A stretch of DNA of 64,000 bases from CAYIHX01 sp964363305 (lineage in GTDB: Bacteria > Bdellovibrionota > UBA1018), in contig CAYIHX010000011.1 in assembly GCA_964363305.1 (NCBI GenBank), forward strand, positions 20,776 through 84,775. The letters are read 5' to 3'. The first letter of the stretch is position 1; every line of letters starts with the position of its first letter. The translations under genes and the position numbers were made by a program. Shown one piece after another: positions 29,307-38,097 of the stretch. The notes under the pieces were generated by a model. It did not search any database, was not told the origin of the DNA, and saw nothing but the letters and a program-made list of their open reading frames with translations.

Positions 29307-31790
29307 TCAGTTGGTGCACTGGACGCTATAGTTTGCGACGTAGGAGCAACCCCCTGCGTTTGCCATCCTGAAATAGATATCCATGGTTCCCGGGCCCCCG
29401 CTTAGGGATGGAATCACCCTACTGGTTTTCAAGATCGCTCCATTCGTGGCACATGGCTCATTGGCACCGGGACCGGGAGTTGACAGCGTGGCATTGATAC
29501 TGAGATCTGCCTGGGCGCAACCTTCGAGGTTGACTTGAAGGAATGCGCCGCCAGCTGCGATGGGGACGTTGCCGGTCGCGAGCACACGGGGGCCGCCATT
29601 GCTTCCGTAGTAGTTGGCGCGAGAGGTGGTGAGCGGCGATGCCCAAACAATTTTATTGAGGGGGGTGTAGTAGTCATTGGAGGCTATAGTCGTCGTATCT
29701 GCCGCTGAGACGAAGTTTCCGCTTTCGATGGCTCCATCCAGTCGATTGGGTGCTGGCCGGTTAAAGGCGATCCCAATATTCATATCGTAGATGCGATTTC
29801 CCTGTACCACTGCGCCGATGGCGCTCAGGCAGATTCCCACCTTCCGGGCGCCGATCGTGGGATGGCAGGTGACCATCATCGTTCCGACCAGCGGGGACAT
29901 CAACAGGATACCGTTGATTGTGTTGCCGACGGCAACTAGGCCGCTTCTGGCCGCTACGCCAGTGGGTTGCCAAATGCCCACTTGGACGTCCCGAATACTG
30001 TTCGCGCTGACCGAGGTATTTGAACCGACTCGCACTCCCGTAGTCGCGAGATCTTCGGCAGCTGGACCGTCGATGGAGTTCGCCGTGATGACTGTGCCGA
30101 CCGCTGTTATCCCTACTGAGTCGATTCCGGTTCTGCAATTGGAAATCGTGTTGGCAGAGATCGATGCAGCGGGGATGTTTCTGGCCAGACTGATTCCATA
30201 GGTCCAGGGCGTGGGTACGGATACCCCATTGGCGTCGTCAAGGAGGTCGTTCGTGGTTCGGCAGGAAATATTATTCCCAGAGATCAGGGCGCCCGGAATG
30301 TTGGCGTTCAACGTGATTCCGTCTTCGACGTCGGTCATGATATTTCCCTTAATGGTCATCCCACCCAAGGTGGTATTCGCTTCGACATAGAGCCCCTTGT
30401 AGCAGCGTCGGAATTCATTGTCAGAGACCTGCGCATTGCGGTGGGTCGAGCCTGCAAAGAAGAACACACAAGGTCGGTTGCTGTCGAAGACGTTTCTTGA
30501 GACGCTGAGCTCGTTGATGATCGACTGAACTCTCAGGAGGTGCCCCGATTGTCTGTGATCGACGACGACTCCATCGGCACCGACTAGGTTGTTATCTCGG
30601 ATGGAGACACCTCTTAGTCCGGGAGACGCGCTTACTCCTGAGAGTTGGATAATTCCTGCATCTGATTGAAGAAATCTTCTCTCGCTTGCCCCGTTTCGCG
30701 CAAGTGAGCCAAATTTGTTTCCCTCAATGATGATGTTCTCCGTGGGATTCAAACCTAAGCCAATGGGCTGAATCCAGATCGCTCGCTTTGTAGTGGTCCC
30801 CGCAGTGGTAGTGTCGTTCGTAAAGGTATTGCCTCGGATTGTAAGACTGTTGAATCCACTGCTGACGATATGACTCGTGTCCGCGATTCCGAGACCACTA
30901 GTGGAGAACGTGAGACCTTCGATGGTCACGTCGTTTCCGTTGATTCGGAAAATTCGATCGCCGGTAGTGTTGAGGACGCCCGTCAGGATGGTCCCCGGTT
31001 CGCCACGAATTTTCGAGTTGGCGGAAACATCGAGATTACGAACGCCTGTGTAGGTTCCCTGCTTGATCAGAAGGCTTCCACCGCCCGCCGCAGCGAGCCG
31101 CTGAAGGCATTGGTCGATGACCGCGCCCGTCGATCCAATACAGTCCGCGGGAGCAACTTGTGCCACGACGAATTCACTCGGAGGGGTTTTCTCGTCGGTA
31201 ACGCCGACGCAAGCTTCCGCGACACTATCTGCCGGAGCGCTGTCGATGAGGATAATGTTGAAATCCGTGTCCATCGTCTGGGCTCCGGTGGCGGTCTGTC
31301 CGACCGGAGTCTTGCGGGCGGTTACGCGAAGAATGGCGGCATAGCGTCCTGGAGTGATCACCTGGCCCGTCGTGAGGATCTGGGCTCCCGTGAGGTAAGC
31401 TTTTCCGATTTGCCCCGGCGTGGTGGCCGAAATGGCGATGTTTCGGGTTCCGCCCGGCGCGGGGATCGTCAGAGAGGTGAGATTGTAGACCCCGTTGGCC
31501 GCGGCTGGGTCGATGTTGAGGGTCGTGGTGAGTCCCAGCGTGGTTCTGCATCTCGGGTCTCCGGCCACGAGATCTCGAATCAGATACTTGAAGTCGAGAA
31601 AATCGACTTTTGCGTCCGAGCTGCGCTGGCTATCCGCTTGCTGTTTAAAAATTTGAGCACTCACCAGCGCCGCGGCGCCCATGAGTCCCATCGTGATCAT
31701 CAGCTCCACTAGCGAAAACCCGCCGGCGTTTCTGGTGATCGAGTTTGAATGGAAAATTCCCCGGACGCGAGTGGAAGACATGGTGCGCAT
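29307..31790 (-). CDS. Type IV prepilin-like N-terminus fused to a right-handed beta-helix (paralogue 1)
   Basis: Start at 31790 (MRTMSSTRV) is preferred, since AGGGGG lies 5 bp upstream; a further ATG exists at 31823. The leader ends NAGG and is followed by FSLVELMITMGLMGAAALV, a class III prepilin cleavage site with Glu at +5 and a hydrophobic helix. The remaining roughly 780 residues form a pectate-lyase-like parallel beta-helix. It starts at GGGSLLIKQGTYTG and is followed by many Asn/Gly-rich rungs (VSIRDNNLVGADG, VSDNEFRRCYKGLYV, ALISGNNISCRT). The C-terminus holds a small Cys-rich region (GGCSYVANYSVQC). I infer a minor pseudopilin at a pilus tip or secretion system with an adhesive or glycan-binding head. 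Lyase activity is not implied. Confidence 0.85.
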   Translation of the reverse strand: MRTMSSTRVRGIFHSNSITRNAGGFSLVELMITMGLMGAAALVSAQIFKQQADSQRSSDAKVDFLDFKYLIRDLVAGDPRCRTTLGLTTTLNIDPAAANGVYNLTSLTIPAPGGTRNIAISATTPGQIGKAYLTGAQILTTGQVITPGRYAAILRVTARKTPVGQTATGAQTMDTDFNIILIDSAPADSVAEACVGVTDEKTPPSEFVVAQVAPADCIGSTGAVIDQCLQRLAAAGGGSLLIKQGTYTGVRNLDVSANSKIRGEPGTILTGVLNTTGDRIFRINGNDVTIEGLTFSTSGLGIADTSHIVSSGFNSLTIRGNTFTNDTTTAGTTTKRAIWIQPIGLGLNPTENIIIEGNKFGSLARNGASERRFLQSDAGIIQLSGVSASPGLRGVSIRDNNLVGADGVVVDHRQSGHLLRVQSIINELSVSRNVFDSNRPCVFFFAGSTHRNAQVSDNEFRRCYKGLYVEANTTLGGMTIKGNIMTDVEDGITLNANIPGALISGNNISCRTTNDLLDDANGVSVPTPWTYGISLARNIPAASISANTISNCRTGIDSVGITAVGTVITANSIDGPAAEDLATTGVRVGSNTSVSANSIRDVQVGIWQPTGVAARSGLVAVGNTINGILLMSPLVGTMMVTCHPTIGARKVGICLSAIGAVVQGNRIYDMNIGIAFNRPAPNRLDGAIESGNFVSAADTTTIASNDYYTPLNKIVWASPLTTSRANYYGSNGGPRVLATGNVPIAAGGAFLQVNLEGCAQADLSINATLSTPGPGANEPCATNGAILKTSRVIPSLSGGPGTMDIYFRMANAGGCSYVANYSVQCTN

Positions 31791-31926
31791 ACGTACCCCC
31801 TGGTTAACTACTTCACGTTTCATTATGACTCGAAAGTGGTGGATGGAGAGAGTGTCCGATGGGACACAGGTCGAAGAGGTTGATGAGACTGGGTTTATCG
31901 CTGCGTAGTCAAAGAATTCAGAAATA

Positions 31927-31975
31927 TCCGGAACATACTCCGGATATTAGCCCAATATCCGGAGTATGTTCCGGA
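31927..31975. repeat. 22-bp perfect inverted repeat between the two pilin-like genes
   Basis: Two 22-bp arms (31927-31948 and 31954-31975), perfectly complementary, flank the loop AGCCC. Each arm holds TCCGGA palindromes near its ends, so the hairpin has nested symmetry. No T-run follows on either strand, so it is not a typical terminator; it could attenuate or stabilise mRNA or be a recombination site. Confidence 0.85.
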
Positions 31976-31984
31976 GAATTCAAA

Positions 31985-34117
31985 TTACGGTTTGACGAAA
32001 TTACCCTGAGGTCCCTGCGTCCAGAGGAGACTGCCTGAGCCGCCGTAGTAGTCGCCGCTCATGTCGTTAGCGATTTCCGACCCCCACGCCGTGTTCGCGG
32101 TGACGAGGGCCTTGTCCTGGGACGAGCTCGGAATCGTGTGCAGCGCGAATCCGACGTTCATGTCGTAAATTCGATTCCCCGTGATGAGGCCGTTGCCGGC
32201 GCTGGCGCAGATGCCGACCTTTCGGTTGGGCAGCGTGGTATGGCAGGACATTCGCGGTGAGGTGGATCCGATGACTTCGCCCGAGATGAGGTTCCCGGTG
32301 GCGGTCAGGCCGCTTGCAGTGCGCGCTTGCCAGATGCCGACTTGGACATTGCTGATCGTGTTGGACGATACGCTCGTATCGGAGCCGACCCGGATGCCGA
32401 CGCTGTACCAAGTGCCACTCGTACTGGAGGGCGCGCCGACGATGTGATTTGCCGTGATGAGAAGGCCACGAGTCGTGACTCCTGCCGTCTCCATGCCGAA
32501 ACGGCAGTTGTTGATGGAGTTGCCCGATACCGAGGCGCCGGCCAGGGCCCCGTTGAGGTGGATGCCATAGCTGGACAGATTGGAGCCGCCGATCACGTCG
32601 TCGAGAAGGCCCGGCGGGGTGCGGCAACTGATCTTGTTGGAAGAGATGGCCGCGCCTTGAATGCTGGACCTCAGGAGAATTCCATCCTCCACGTTCGTGA
32701 AGGAGTTGCCTTGAACGGTGAGGCCCGAGGTGAAGGCCCCCTCGATGTATACCCCTTTGAAGCAGCGCTGAAACTGGTTGTTCGAAATACTCCCGAATGC
32801 ATGGGCCCCAGCTGATCCGATTAAGACGCAAGGGCGATTGCTGTCGAAAAAGTTTTCCGTGATGTTGAGCTCGGTGCCCGGGCCGATGACTCGGATCAGT
32901 TCGCCGGACGAGTCGGTGGCGGCGTTGGCGCTGTCGTTGCCTACGATCAGGTTGTGCCGAATCGTGGTTTGGCGGGCGTAGACGGAGGCTCCTAAGCTGC
33001 CGATGTTGATGATTCCCTGGGAGCCCTGCTTGAATCTTCGGGCGGCAGTGCCGTTCAGCTCGAGCGAGCCGAAGCGATTGCCTTCGATGAGCAGGTTATC
33101 CTGCGGGACGGTCGTCGAGTTCGCGTATTCGATGAGGATGGCCATTTGAGCGAGATTCGTCCCGACGGAAGCGTCGTTGAGAAACTGGTTCTCGCGGATG
33201 CTGACGTTTCGAGTTCCTCGCACCGTGATCATCGCCCAGCCCTGCGCGGTCGATGCGCCCGAGTCGAGGGTGAGGCCCTCGAGGGTCACGTTGTTTGCCG
33301 AGATGTCGAACATTTTGTCGGAGGTTTGTCCCATTTTTCCGGAGAGAACGGTGCCCGGCTCGCCCCGAACTCGAGTATTGGCCGGAATCACCAGGTTCTT
33401 GATGCCGGTATACCGACCCTGCTTGATCAGGAGAGAGCCACCGCCCGCAGTCGCGAGGCGTCGAAGGCAGTCTTGAATGGGCGCGATGTCCGAGCCCAGG
33501 CAGTCCGCCGGCTCGAGCTGGGCCACGACGAGCTCGCTGGTCGCGGCTTTGTCGTCCGCGACTCCGATGCAGGCGTCGGCGAAGGTGTCGCTGGGCGCGG
33601 AGTCGATCAGCACGAGGTTGAAAACGCTGCTCATCGTCTGTGCGCCGACCGCCGTGGTTTGGGTCGGGGTTTTGCGCGCCGTGATCCGGAGAACCGCGGC
33701 GTATTTTCCCGGGGAGACTTGAACTCCGGTGGTGAGGACGCGAGCCTCCGTGAGGTAGGCCTTATCGAGTTGCCCGGGAGTGTCCGGCGAGACGACGATA
33801 TCGCGAAGTCCGCCGGGCGCCGGCACCGTCAGCGCCGGGAGGAGATAGTCCCCATCTACTTGGGTGGGATCGATCTCAAGACCCGGCGCGAGCTTGAGAG
33901 TGCGCTGGCAGCCGCCCGGGTCGGCAATTAAGTTGCGAATAAAGTTGGAGCTGTCTTGGAACGACCACCGCGCGTCCATGCTCTGGGCGGAGCGCGCCAT
34001 GAACTGAGTGATCTGCGCGCCGACGAGGGCAGCCGCCGCCAGTCCCCCGAGGAGGATGAGCAGTTCGACTAACGTAAAGCCATGGATACCTTTAGATATC
34101 TGACGCACCCCGAGCAT
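31985..34117 (-). CDS. Type IV prepilin-like N-terminus fused to a right-handed beta-helix (paralogue 2)
   Basis: The 710-residue paralogue of the gene at 29307 lies immediately upstream. The leader MLGVRQISKGIHG is followed by FTLVELLILLGGLAAAALVG, with Glu at +5. The domain order is the same: a pilin-like 200-residue region (PGGLRDIVVSPDTPGQLDKAYLTEA and KYAAVLRITARKT occur in both), then GGGSLLIKQGRYTGIKN, then beta-helix rungs (LNITENFFDSNRPCV, FQRCFKGVYIEG, AAISSNKISCRT). AGGGG lies about 10 bp before ATG. It lacks the Cys-rich end of paralogue 1. The pair probably arose by tandem duplication and may form two minor pilin subunits of one structure. Prepilin peptidase and assembly genes are not in the window. 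Confidence 0.88.
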   Translation of the reverse strand: MLGVRQISKGIHGFTLVELLILLGGLAAAALVGAQITQFMARSAQSMDARWSFQDSSNFIRNLIADPGGCQRTLKLAPGLEIDPTQVDGDYLLPALTVPAPGGLRDIVVSPDTPGQLDKAYLTEARVLTTGVQVSPGKYAAVLRITARKTPTQTTAVGAQTMSSVFNLVLIDSAPSDTFADACIGVADDKAATSELVVAQLEPADCLGSDIAPIQDCLRRLATAGGGSLLIKQGRYTGIKNLVIPANTRVRGEPGTVLSGKMGQTSDKMFDISANNVTLEGLTLDSGASTAQGWAMITVRGTRNVSIRENQFLNDASVGTNLAQMAILIEYANSTTVPQDNLLIEGNRFGSLELNGTAARRFKQGSQGIINIGSLGASVYARQTTIRHNLIVGNDSANAATDSSGELIRVIGPGTELNITENFFDSNRPCVLIGSAGAHAFGSISNNQFQRCFKGVYIEGAFTSGLTVQGNSFTNVEDGILLRSSIQGAAISSNKISCRTPPGLLDDVIGGSNLSSYGIHLNGALAGASVSGNSINNCRFGMETAGVTTRGLLITANHIVGAPSSTSGTWYSVGIRVGSDTSVSSNTISNVQVGIWQARTASGLTATGNLISGEVIGSTSPRMSCHTTLPNRKVGICASAGNGLITGNRIYDMNVGFALHTIPSSSQDKALVTANTAWGSEIANDMSGDYYGGSGSLLWTQGPQGNFVKP

Positions 34118-34322
34118 ATGAATGAACCCCTGACTTTATATTGTACAGAATTATCGCTGCGCGTCAACTTGCGGGTTGCCGTTCATTTTGCGCGCAGCAT
34201 CGGACTGAGACCGGGTGGGGCATGGGTGACACGTTGGGCCTTGTGTCTGATTCGGGCTCGTGGACAACTGAGGTCGTTGGATAAAATTTTCACAGGTTCT
34301 TTATCAGGGGGACGATCTGGAC

Positions 34323-37280
34323 ATGGAGCGCACGGATTTGAGTGAATTGACTGGGGTGACTACGGCACGGACGCAGAAGACGACGAAGACGACGGGAGGC
34401 AAGGCGTTTAAGACTGAGCCGCTGACCGGATCGTTCGTGCAGTATGAGCGGTTCTTTTCCCAGCCGGGACAACGACCCCTGGACCAAGTCGCGTATATCA
34501 AGGCTTCTTCGCGCATCAAAGATACGGATGGCGGCACGGTCTTCGAAATGAAAGACGTGGAAGTGCCGGCCTCCTGGTCGCAGCTCGCGGTCGATATTTT
34601 GGTTTCTAAATATTTCCGAAAGGCTGGTGTACCGGTCACTGGGAACGAGACGTCCGTGCGCCAGGTGATCGAACGCATCGCGGGGACATTGAGCGAGGCG
34701 GGCCTCAAGGCGGGCTACTTCGACGCGAAGGCGGCGGAAGCGTTCGGGGATGACTTGAGCTACTTGCTAGTCAACCAGATGGGCGCTTTCAACTCGCCCG
34801 TGTGGTTCAATCTCGGGCTCTACAGCCGTTATGGAATCGAGGGCCAGGGTGGCAGCTACGCGTGGGACGCGGAGAAGCGCCGAATCGTGGAGACGCGGAA
34901 CGCCTACGCCCAGCCCCAGTGCTCGGCCTGCTTCATCCAATCGGTCGATGACGACTTGATGTCGATTTTTCAGCTCGTGAAGAACGAAGCGCGGTTGTTC
35001 AAGTACGGCTCAGGGACCGGCACTAATTTTTCGAAGATTCGCGGCCACCAGGAGAAGCTTTCGGGGGGCGGTAGCTCCTCCGGCTTGATGAGCTTTCTCG
35101 AGGTATTCGACAAGGGCGCGGGCGCCACCAAATCGGGCGGCACGACGCGCCGGGCGGCTAAGATGGTGTGCCTGGATATGGATCATCCGGAGATCGTGGA
35201 TTTCATCACCTGGAAGTCGCGGGAAGAGAAGAAGGTCGCGGCGTTGATCGCGGCCGGTTACTCCAGCGATTTCAACGGGGAGGCCTACAAGACCGTCGCC
35301 GGTCAAAATTCCAACAACTCCGTGCGCGTGACGGACGAGTTCATGCGCGCCGTCGAGAAGGGTGAAAAATGGAGCACGCGGGCCCGCACGAATGGGAGCG
35401 TGGTCGATACGTATGAGGCGCGAGAGCTTTGGCGGAAGGTCGCCGAGAGCGCCTGGGCCTGCGCGGATCCCGGCCTGCAGTACGACACGACGATCAACGA
35501 CTGGCATACCTGCGCGGGCACGGACCGGATTCATGCCTCGAATCCGTGTTCGGAATTCATGTTTCTGGACGACACCGCCTGCAATCTCTCGTCCCTGAAT
35601 CTGGTAAAATTTCTTCGCAAGGATGGGAGCTTCGACGTCGAATCTTACCGTCGCGCCTGCCGGACGTTCATCATCGCGCAGGAAATTCTGGTCGATGCTT
35701 CGAGCTATCCGACCGAGCAGATCGCGCAGAATTCGCACGATTACCGTCCGTTGGGCTTGGGCTACGCCAATCTCGGCACGTTGCTGATGCTTCAGGGTAT
35801 TCCCTACGATAGCGATCAGGGCCGCGCTTGGGCGGCGTCTCTCACTGCGATCATGTGTGGACATGCCTACGCGACCTCCGCTGAGGAAGCGGGGAAGATC
35901 GGCACTTTTTCGGGTTTTGAGAACAATCGTGGCTCGATGCTGAAGGTGATGAACAAGCATCGCGAGGCGGCTTACGCGATCGATCAGACGAAGGTACCGG
36001 TCGAATTGGCGCTGGCGGCTCGGCAGGATTGGGATGCGGCGGTTGCGTTGGGCGAGAAGTATGGATTTCGGAATTCGCAGGTCACGGTGCTGGCGCCGAC
36101 TGGCACGATCGGCTTGTTGATGGACTGCGATACCACGGGCGTGGAGCCGGATTTTTCGCTGGTGAAGTTCAAAAAGCTGGCGGGCGGCGGATACTTCAAG
36201 ATCGTCAATCAATCGGTTGAGGGCGCGTTGAAAACGCTCGGGTACACCGATCAGCAACGGGGTGAGATTATTCGCTACGCCGTGGGCGGTGACGGAGATG
36301 AAGGCGCCATGACCGTCGAGGGTGCGCCGTATCTGAAGCCGGAGCACCTGGCGGTCTTTGATTGTGCCAATAAGTGCGGCACGAAGGGGACGCGTTTCAT
36401 CGCGCCGCGCGGCCATATCCGCATGATGGCGGCCGTGCAGCCTTTCCTGTCAGGCGCGATTTCCAAGACGGTGAACGTTCCGCATGAGACGACGGTAGCC
36501 GAGATTCAGGAAATCTATTGGGAGAGCTGGAAGCTCGGCTTGAAATCCGTGGCACTCTACCGAGACGGTTGCAAGCTGTCGCAGCCGTTGTCGACGAAGG
36601 CGGAGAAGACGACTGCTGAGATTTCTGCGGCGGCGTCAGTGGCGGCCTCTGCTGCGGCAGGGGCGGCTTCGCTTTTGGCGCCGTTGGCGCGGGGCCCGGT
36701 TCGCCGGAAGCTGCCCGCGAAACGCCAAGGCTTCACCCAAGAGGCCTACATTGCGGGCCACAAGGTCTACATTCGCACGGGCGAATACGAAGATGGGACG
36801 TTGGGCGAAATTTTCATCGACATGCACAAGGAGGGCGCGGCGTATCGTTCGGTGATGAACTGCTTCGCGATCTCCGTGAGCTTGGGGCTGCAGTATGGAG
36901 TTCCTCTGCAGGAGTTTGTCGACAAGTTCACGTTCACGCGCTTTGAGCCGGCGGGGCCGGTCAGCGGGCATCCGAATATCAAGCTCTCGACCTCGATGGT
37001 GGACTACATGTTCCGCGTCTTGGGAATGGAGTACCTGGGCCTTACGGATTTTTTGCAGGTGAAGCCGGAACCGAAAAAGGCGAATCCGGCTCCCACGGAA
37101 GCGCGTTCGATCGCTCCGACTCCGGCGGTGACGAGCGTGGCTGATGAGACTTCGCTTTCCGGTCACCTGGCGGAGATGATGGGCGATGCCCCTCCTTGTG
37201 ATTCTTGCGGGCACACGACCGTGCGCAACGGGGCTTGCTACAAGTGTTTGAACTGCGGGAATTCGATGGGGTGCTCTTAG
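34323..37280 (+). CDS. nrdJ: Adenosylcobalamin-dependent ribonucleoside-diphosphate reductase (class II)
   Basis: The enzyme makes deoxyribonucleotides using coenzyme B12 and works with or without oxygen. In this 985-residue protein an N-terminal segment NSPVWFNLG and CSACFI (near residues 200-203) form the first strands. NPCSEFMFLDDTACNLSS (near 407-425) carries the thiyl-radical Cys, and PTGTIGLLMDCDTTGVEPDF is the second half of the active site. The C-terminus holds CDSCGHTTVRNGACYKC and LNCGNSMGC, a zinc-ribbon-like end that provides the redox Cys pair. An Ala/Ser-rich linker (about 760-790) precedes the last domain. The 205 bp upstream show no convincing cobalamin riboswitch or NrdR box. 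Confidence 0.97.
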   Translation: MERTDLSELTGVTTARTQKTTKTTGGKAFKTEPLTGSFVQYERFFSQPGQRPLDQVAYIKASSRIKDTDGGTVFEMKDVEVPASWSQLAVDILVSKYFRKAGVPVTGNETSVRQVIERIAGTLSEAGLKAGYFDAKAAEAFGDDLSYLLVNQMGAFNSPVWFNLGLYSRYGIEGQGGSYAWDAEKRRIVETRNAYAQPQCSACFIQSVDDDLMSIFQLVKNEARLFKYGSGTGTNFSKIRGHQEKLSGGGSSSGLMSFLEVFDKGAGATKSGGTTRRAAKMVCLDMDHPEIVDFITWKSREEKKVAALIAAGYSSDFNGEAYKTVAGQNSNNSVRVTDEFMRAVEKGEKWSTRARTNGSVVDTYEARELWRKVAESAWACADPGLQYDTTINDWHTCAGTDRIHASNPCSEFMFLDDTACNLSSLNLVKFLRKDGSFDVESYRRACRTFIIAQEILVDASSYPTEQIAQNSHDYRPLGLGYANLGTLLMLQGIPYDSDQGRAWAASLTAIMCGHAYATSAEEAGKIGTFSGFENNRGSMLKVMNKHREAAYAIDQTKVPVELALAARQDWDAAVALGEKYGFRNSQVTVLAPTGTIGLLMDCDTTGVEPDFSLVKFKKLAGGGYFKIVNQSVEGALKTLGYTDQQRGEIIRYAVGGDGDEGAMTVEGAPYLKPEHLAVFDCANKCGTKGTRFIAPRGHIRMMAAVQPFLSGAISKTVNVPHETTVAEIQEIYWESWKLGLKSVALYRDGCKLSQPLSTKAEKTTAEISAAASVAASAAAGAASLLAPLARGPVRRKLPAKRQGFTQEAYIAGHKVYIRTGEYEDGTLGEIFIDMHKEGAAYRSVMNCFAISVSLGLQYGVPLQEFVDKFTFTRFEPAGPVSGHPNIKLSTSMVDYMFRVLGMEYLGLTDFLQVKPEPKKANPAPTEARSIAPTPAVTSVADETSLSGHLAEMMGDAPPCDSCGHTTVRNGACYKCLNCGNSMGCS

Positions 37281-37314
37281 GGATCCGAGCACCTTTTGAT
37301 GCTTGGTGCGTCAA
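37281..37314 (+). repeat. REP element, subfamily A, copy 3
   Basis: The element begins on the base after the nrdJ stop codon. It matches copies 1 and 2 but for one loop change (TTGGT instead of TGGGT). It forms the left flank of the RAYT gene. Confidence 0.9.
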
Positions 37315-37373
37315 TTGATGGCAAAGTGAAGGGGTGATTGGGGTGGTACGCCCTTCGCACTTCATTTCGGCCT

Positions 37374-38054
37374 ATGCCTAGAAAAACACTCATTCGTTCA
37401 AAAGAATTTCCCTATCATGTCACCGCGCGAGTTAATAATCGTGAACTTTTTCGAGTAGATCTCGAACGAGTCTGGCAAGAAATCAGTCACCAATGCTTTG
37501 AATTGACTCTGCTTTTTGGCGTCCAGATTCACGCTGTTGTTTTGATGCCCAATCATCTGCATTTGATACTGAGTACGCCAGGTCAGGATTTGGGGATAGT
37601 CATGCAGCACTTCATGCGGTCCGTAACCCAGGCGCTGAATCGGATTTCCGGACGGTCGGGCCATGTTTTCGGAGGGCGGTACCGGTGGTCGATCATCCAA
37701 GATGCATCTTATTATTCAACCGCTGTGAAGTATGTCTATCGGAACCCGGTTCGAGCGGGTCTTTCTGAGCGCGTGGAAACTTATCCCTATAGCACATTGG
37801 CCTGCCTTGTCGGCGAGGGAGCACTTCGCTTTTCAGTGGTGCATCCATTCCGTTCCGATTTCTTAAATGGATTGCCGGAAGGCCTGCTTGAACAGGTTGA
37901 ATGGTTTAATCAGCCTTTTTTGAAAGAGTTGGAGGAAGGAATTGCTCGCGCCTTCAGAAGAACCCAGTTCTCGTTGAAGGAGCGGAAGGGCTGGAAGCGT
38001 TCATTGACGGAGTCGCCACTGATCGGCTTATCGGTCTGTGATTCGGGCGCTTGA
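37374..38054 (+). CDS. REP-associated tyrosine transposase (RAYT, Y1/IS200-like)
   Basis: Start at 37374 (MPRKTLIRSK). The 226-residue protein belongs to the Y1 transposase family: the metal-binding HUH motif is in MPNHLHLIL and the catalytic Tyr is likely in YSTAVKYVYRNPVRAG; SGHVFGGRYRWSII is typical of RAYTs. RAYTs cut single-stranded REP hairpins and spread REP/BIME elements but are not themselves insertion sequences. The gene sits between inverted copies of subfamily A REPs (37281 on the plus side; 38066 and 38117 inverted), the classic RAYT arrangement, so it is the probable source of the REPs in this genome. Confidence 0.93.
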   Translation: MPRKTLIRSKEFPYHVTARVNNRELFRVDLERVWQEISHQCFELTLLFGVQIHAVVLMPNHLHLILSTPGQDLGIVMQHFMRSVTQALNRISGRSGHVFGGRYRWSIIQDASYYSTAVKYVYRNPVRAGLSERVETYPYSTLACLVGEGALRFSVVHPFRSDFLNGLPEGLLEQVEWFNQPFLKELEEGIARAFRRTQFSLKERKGWKRSLTESPLIGLSVCDSGA

Positions 38055-38065
38055 TTTGAGCCTAT

Positions 38066-38097
38066 AACGCGTCGGGCATCAAAAGGTGCTCGGATCC
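38066..38097 (-). repeat. REP element, subfamily A, copy 4 (inverted)
   Basis: The copy is in inverted orientation relative to copy 3 and flanks the RAYT on the right. The outermost stem bases differ, AACGC in place of TTGACGC. It contains the TGA stop of the RluA-type gene. Confidence 0.88.

Noticed and set aside
34118..34322. Cobalamin riboswitch or NrdR box before nrdJ
   Set aside because: No B12-box-like conserved sequence or paired NrdR boxes could be found in the 205-bp leader.
35010..36416. 468-residue open frame antisense to nrdJ
   Set aside because: It is the complement of a conserved gene and has an Arg-rich composition typical of antisense frames in GC-rich DNA.
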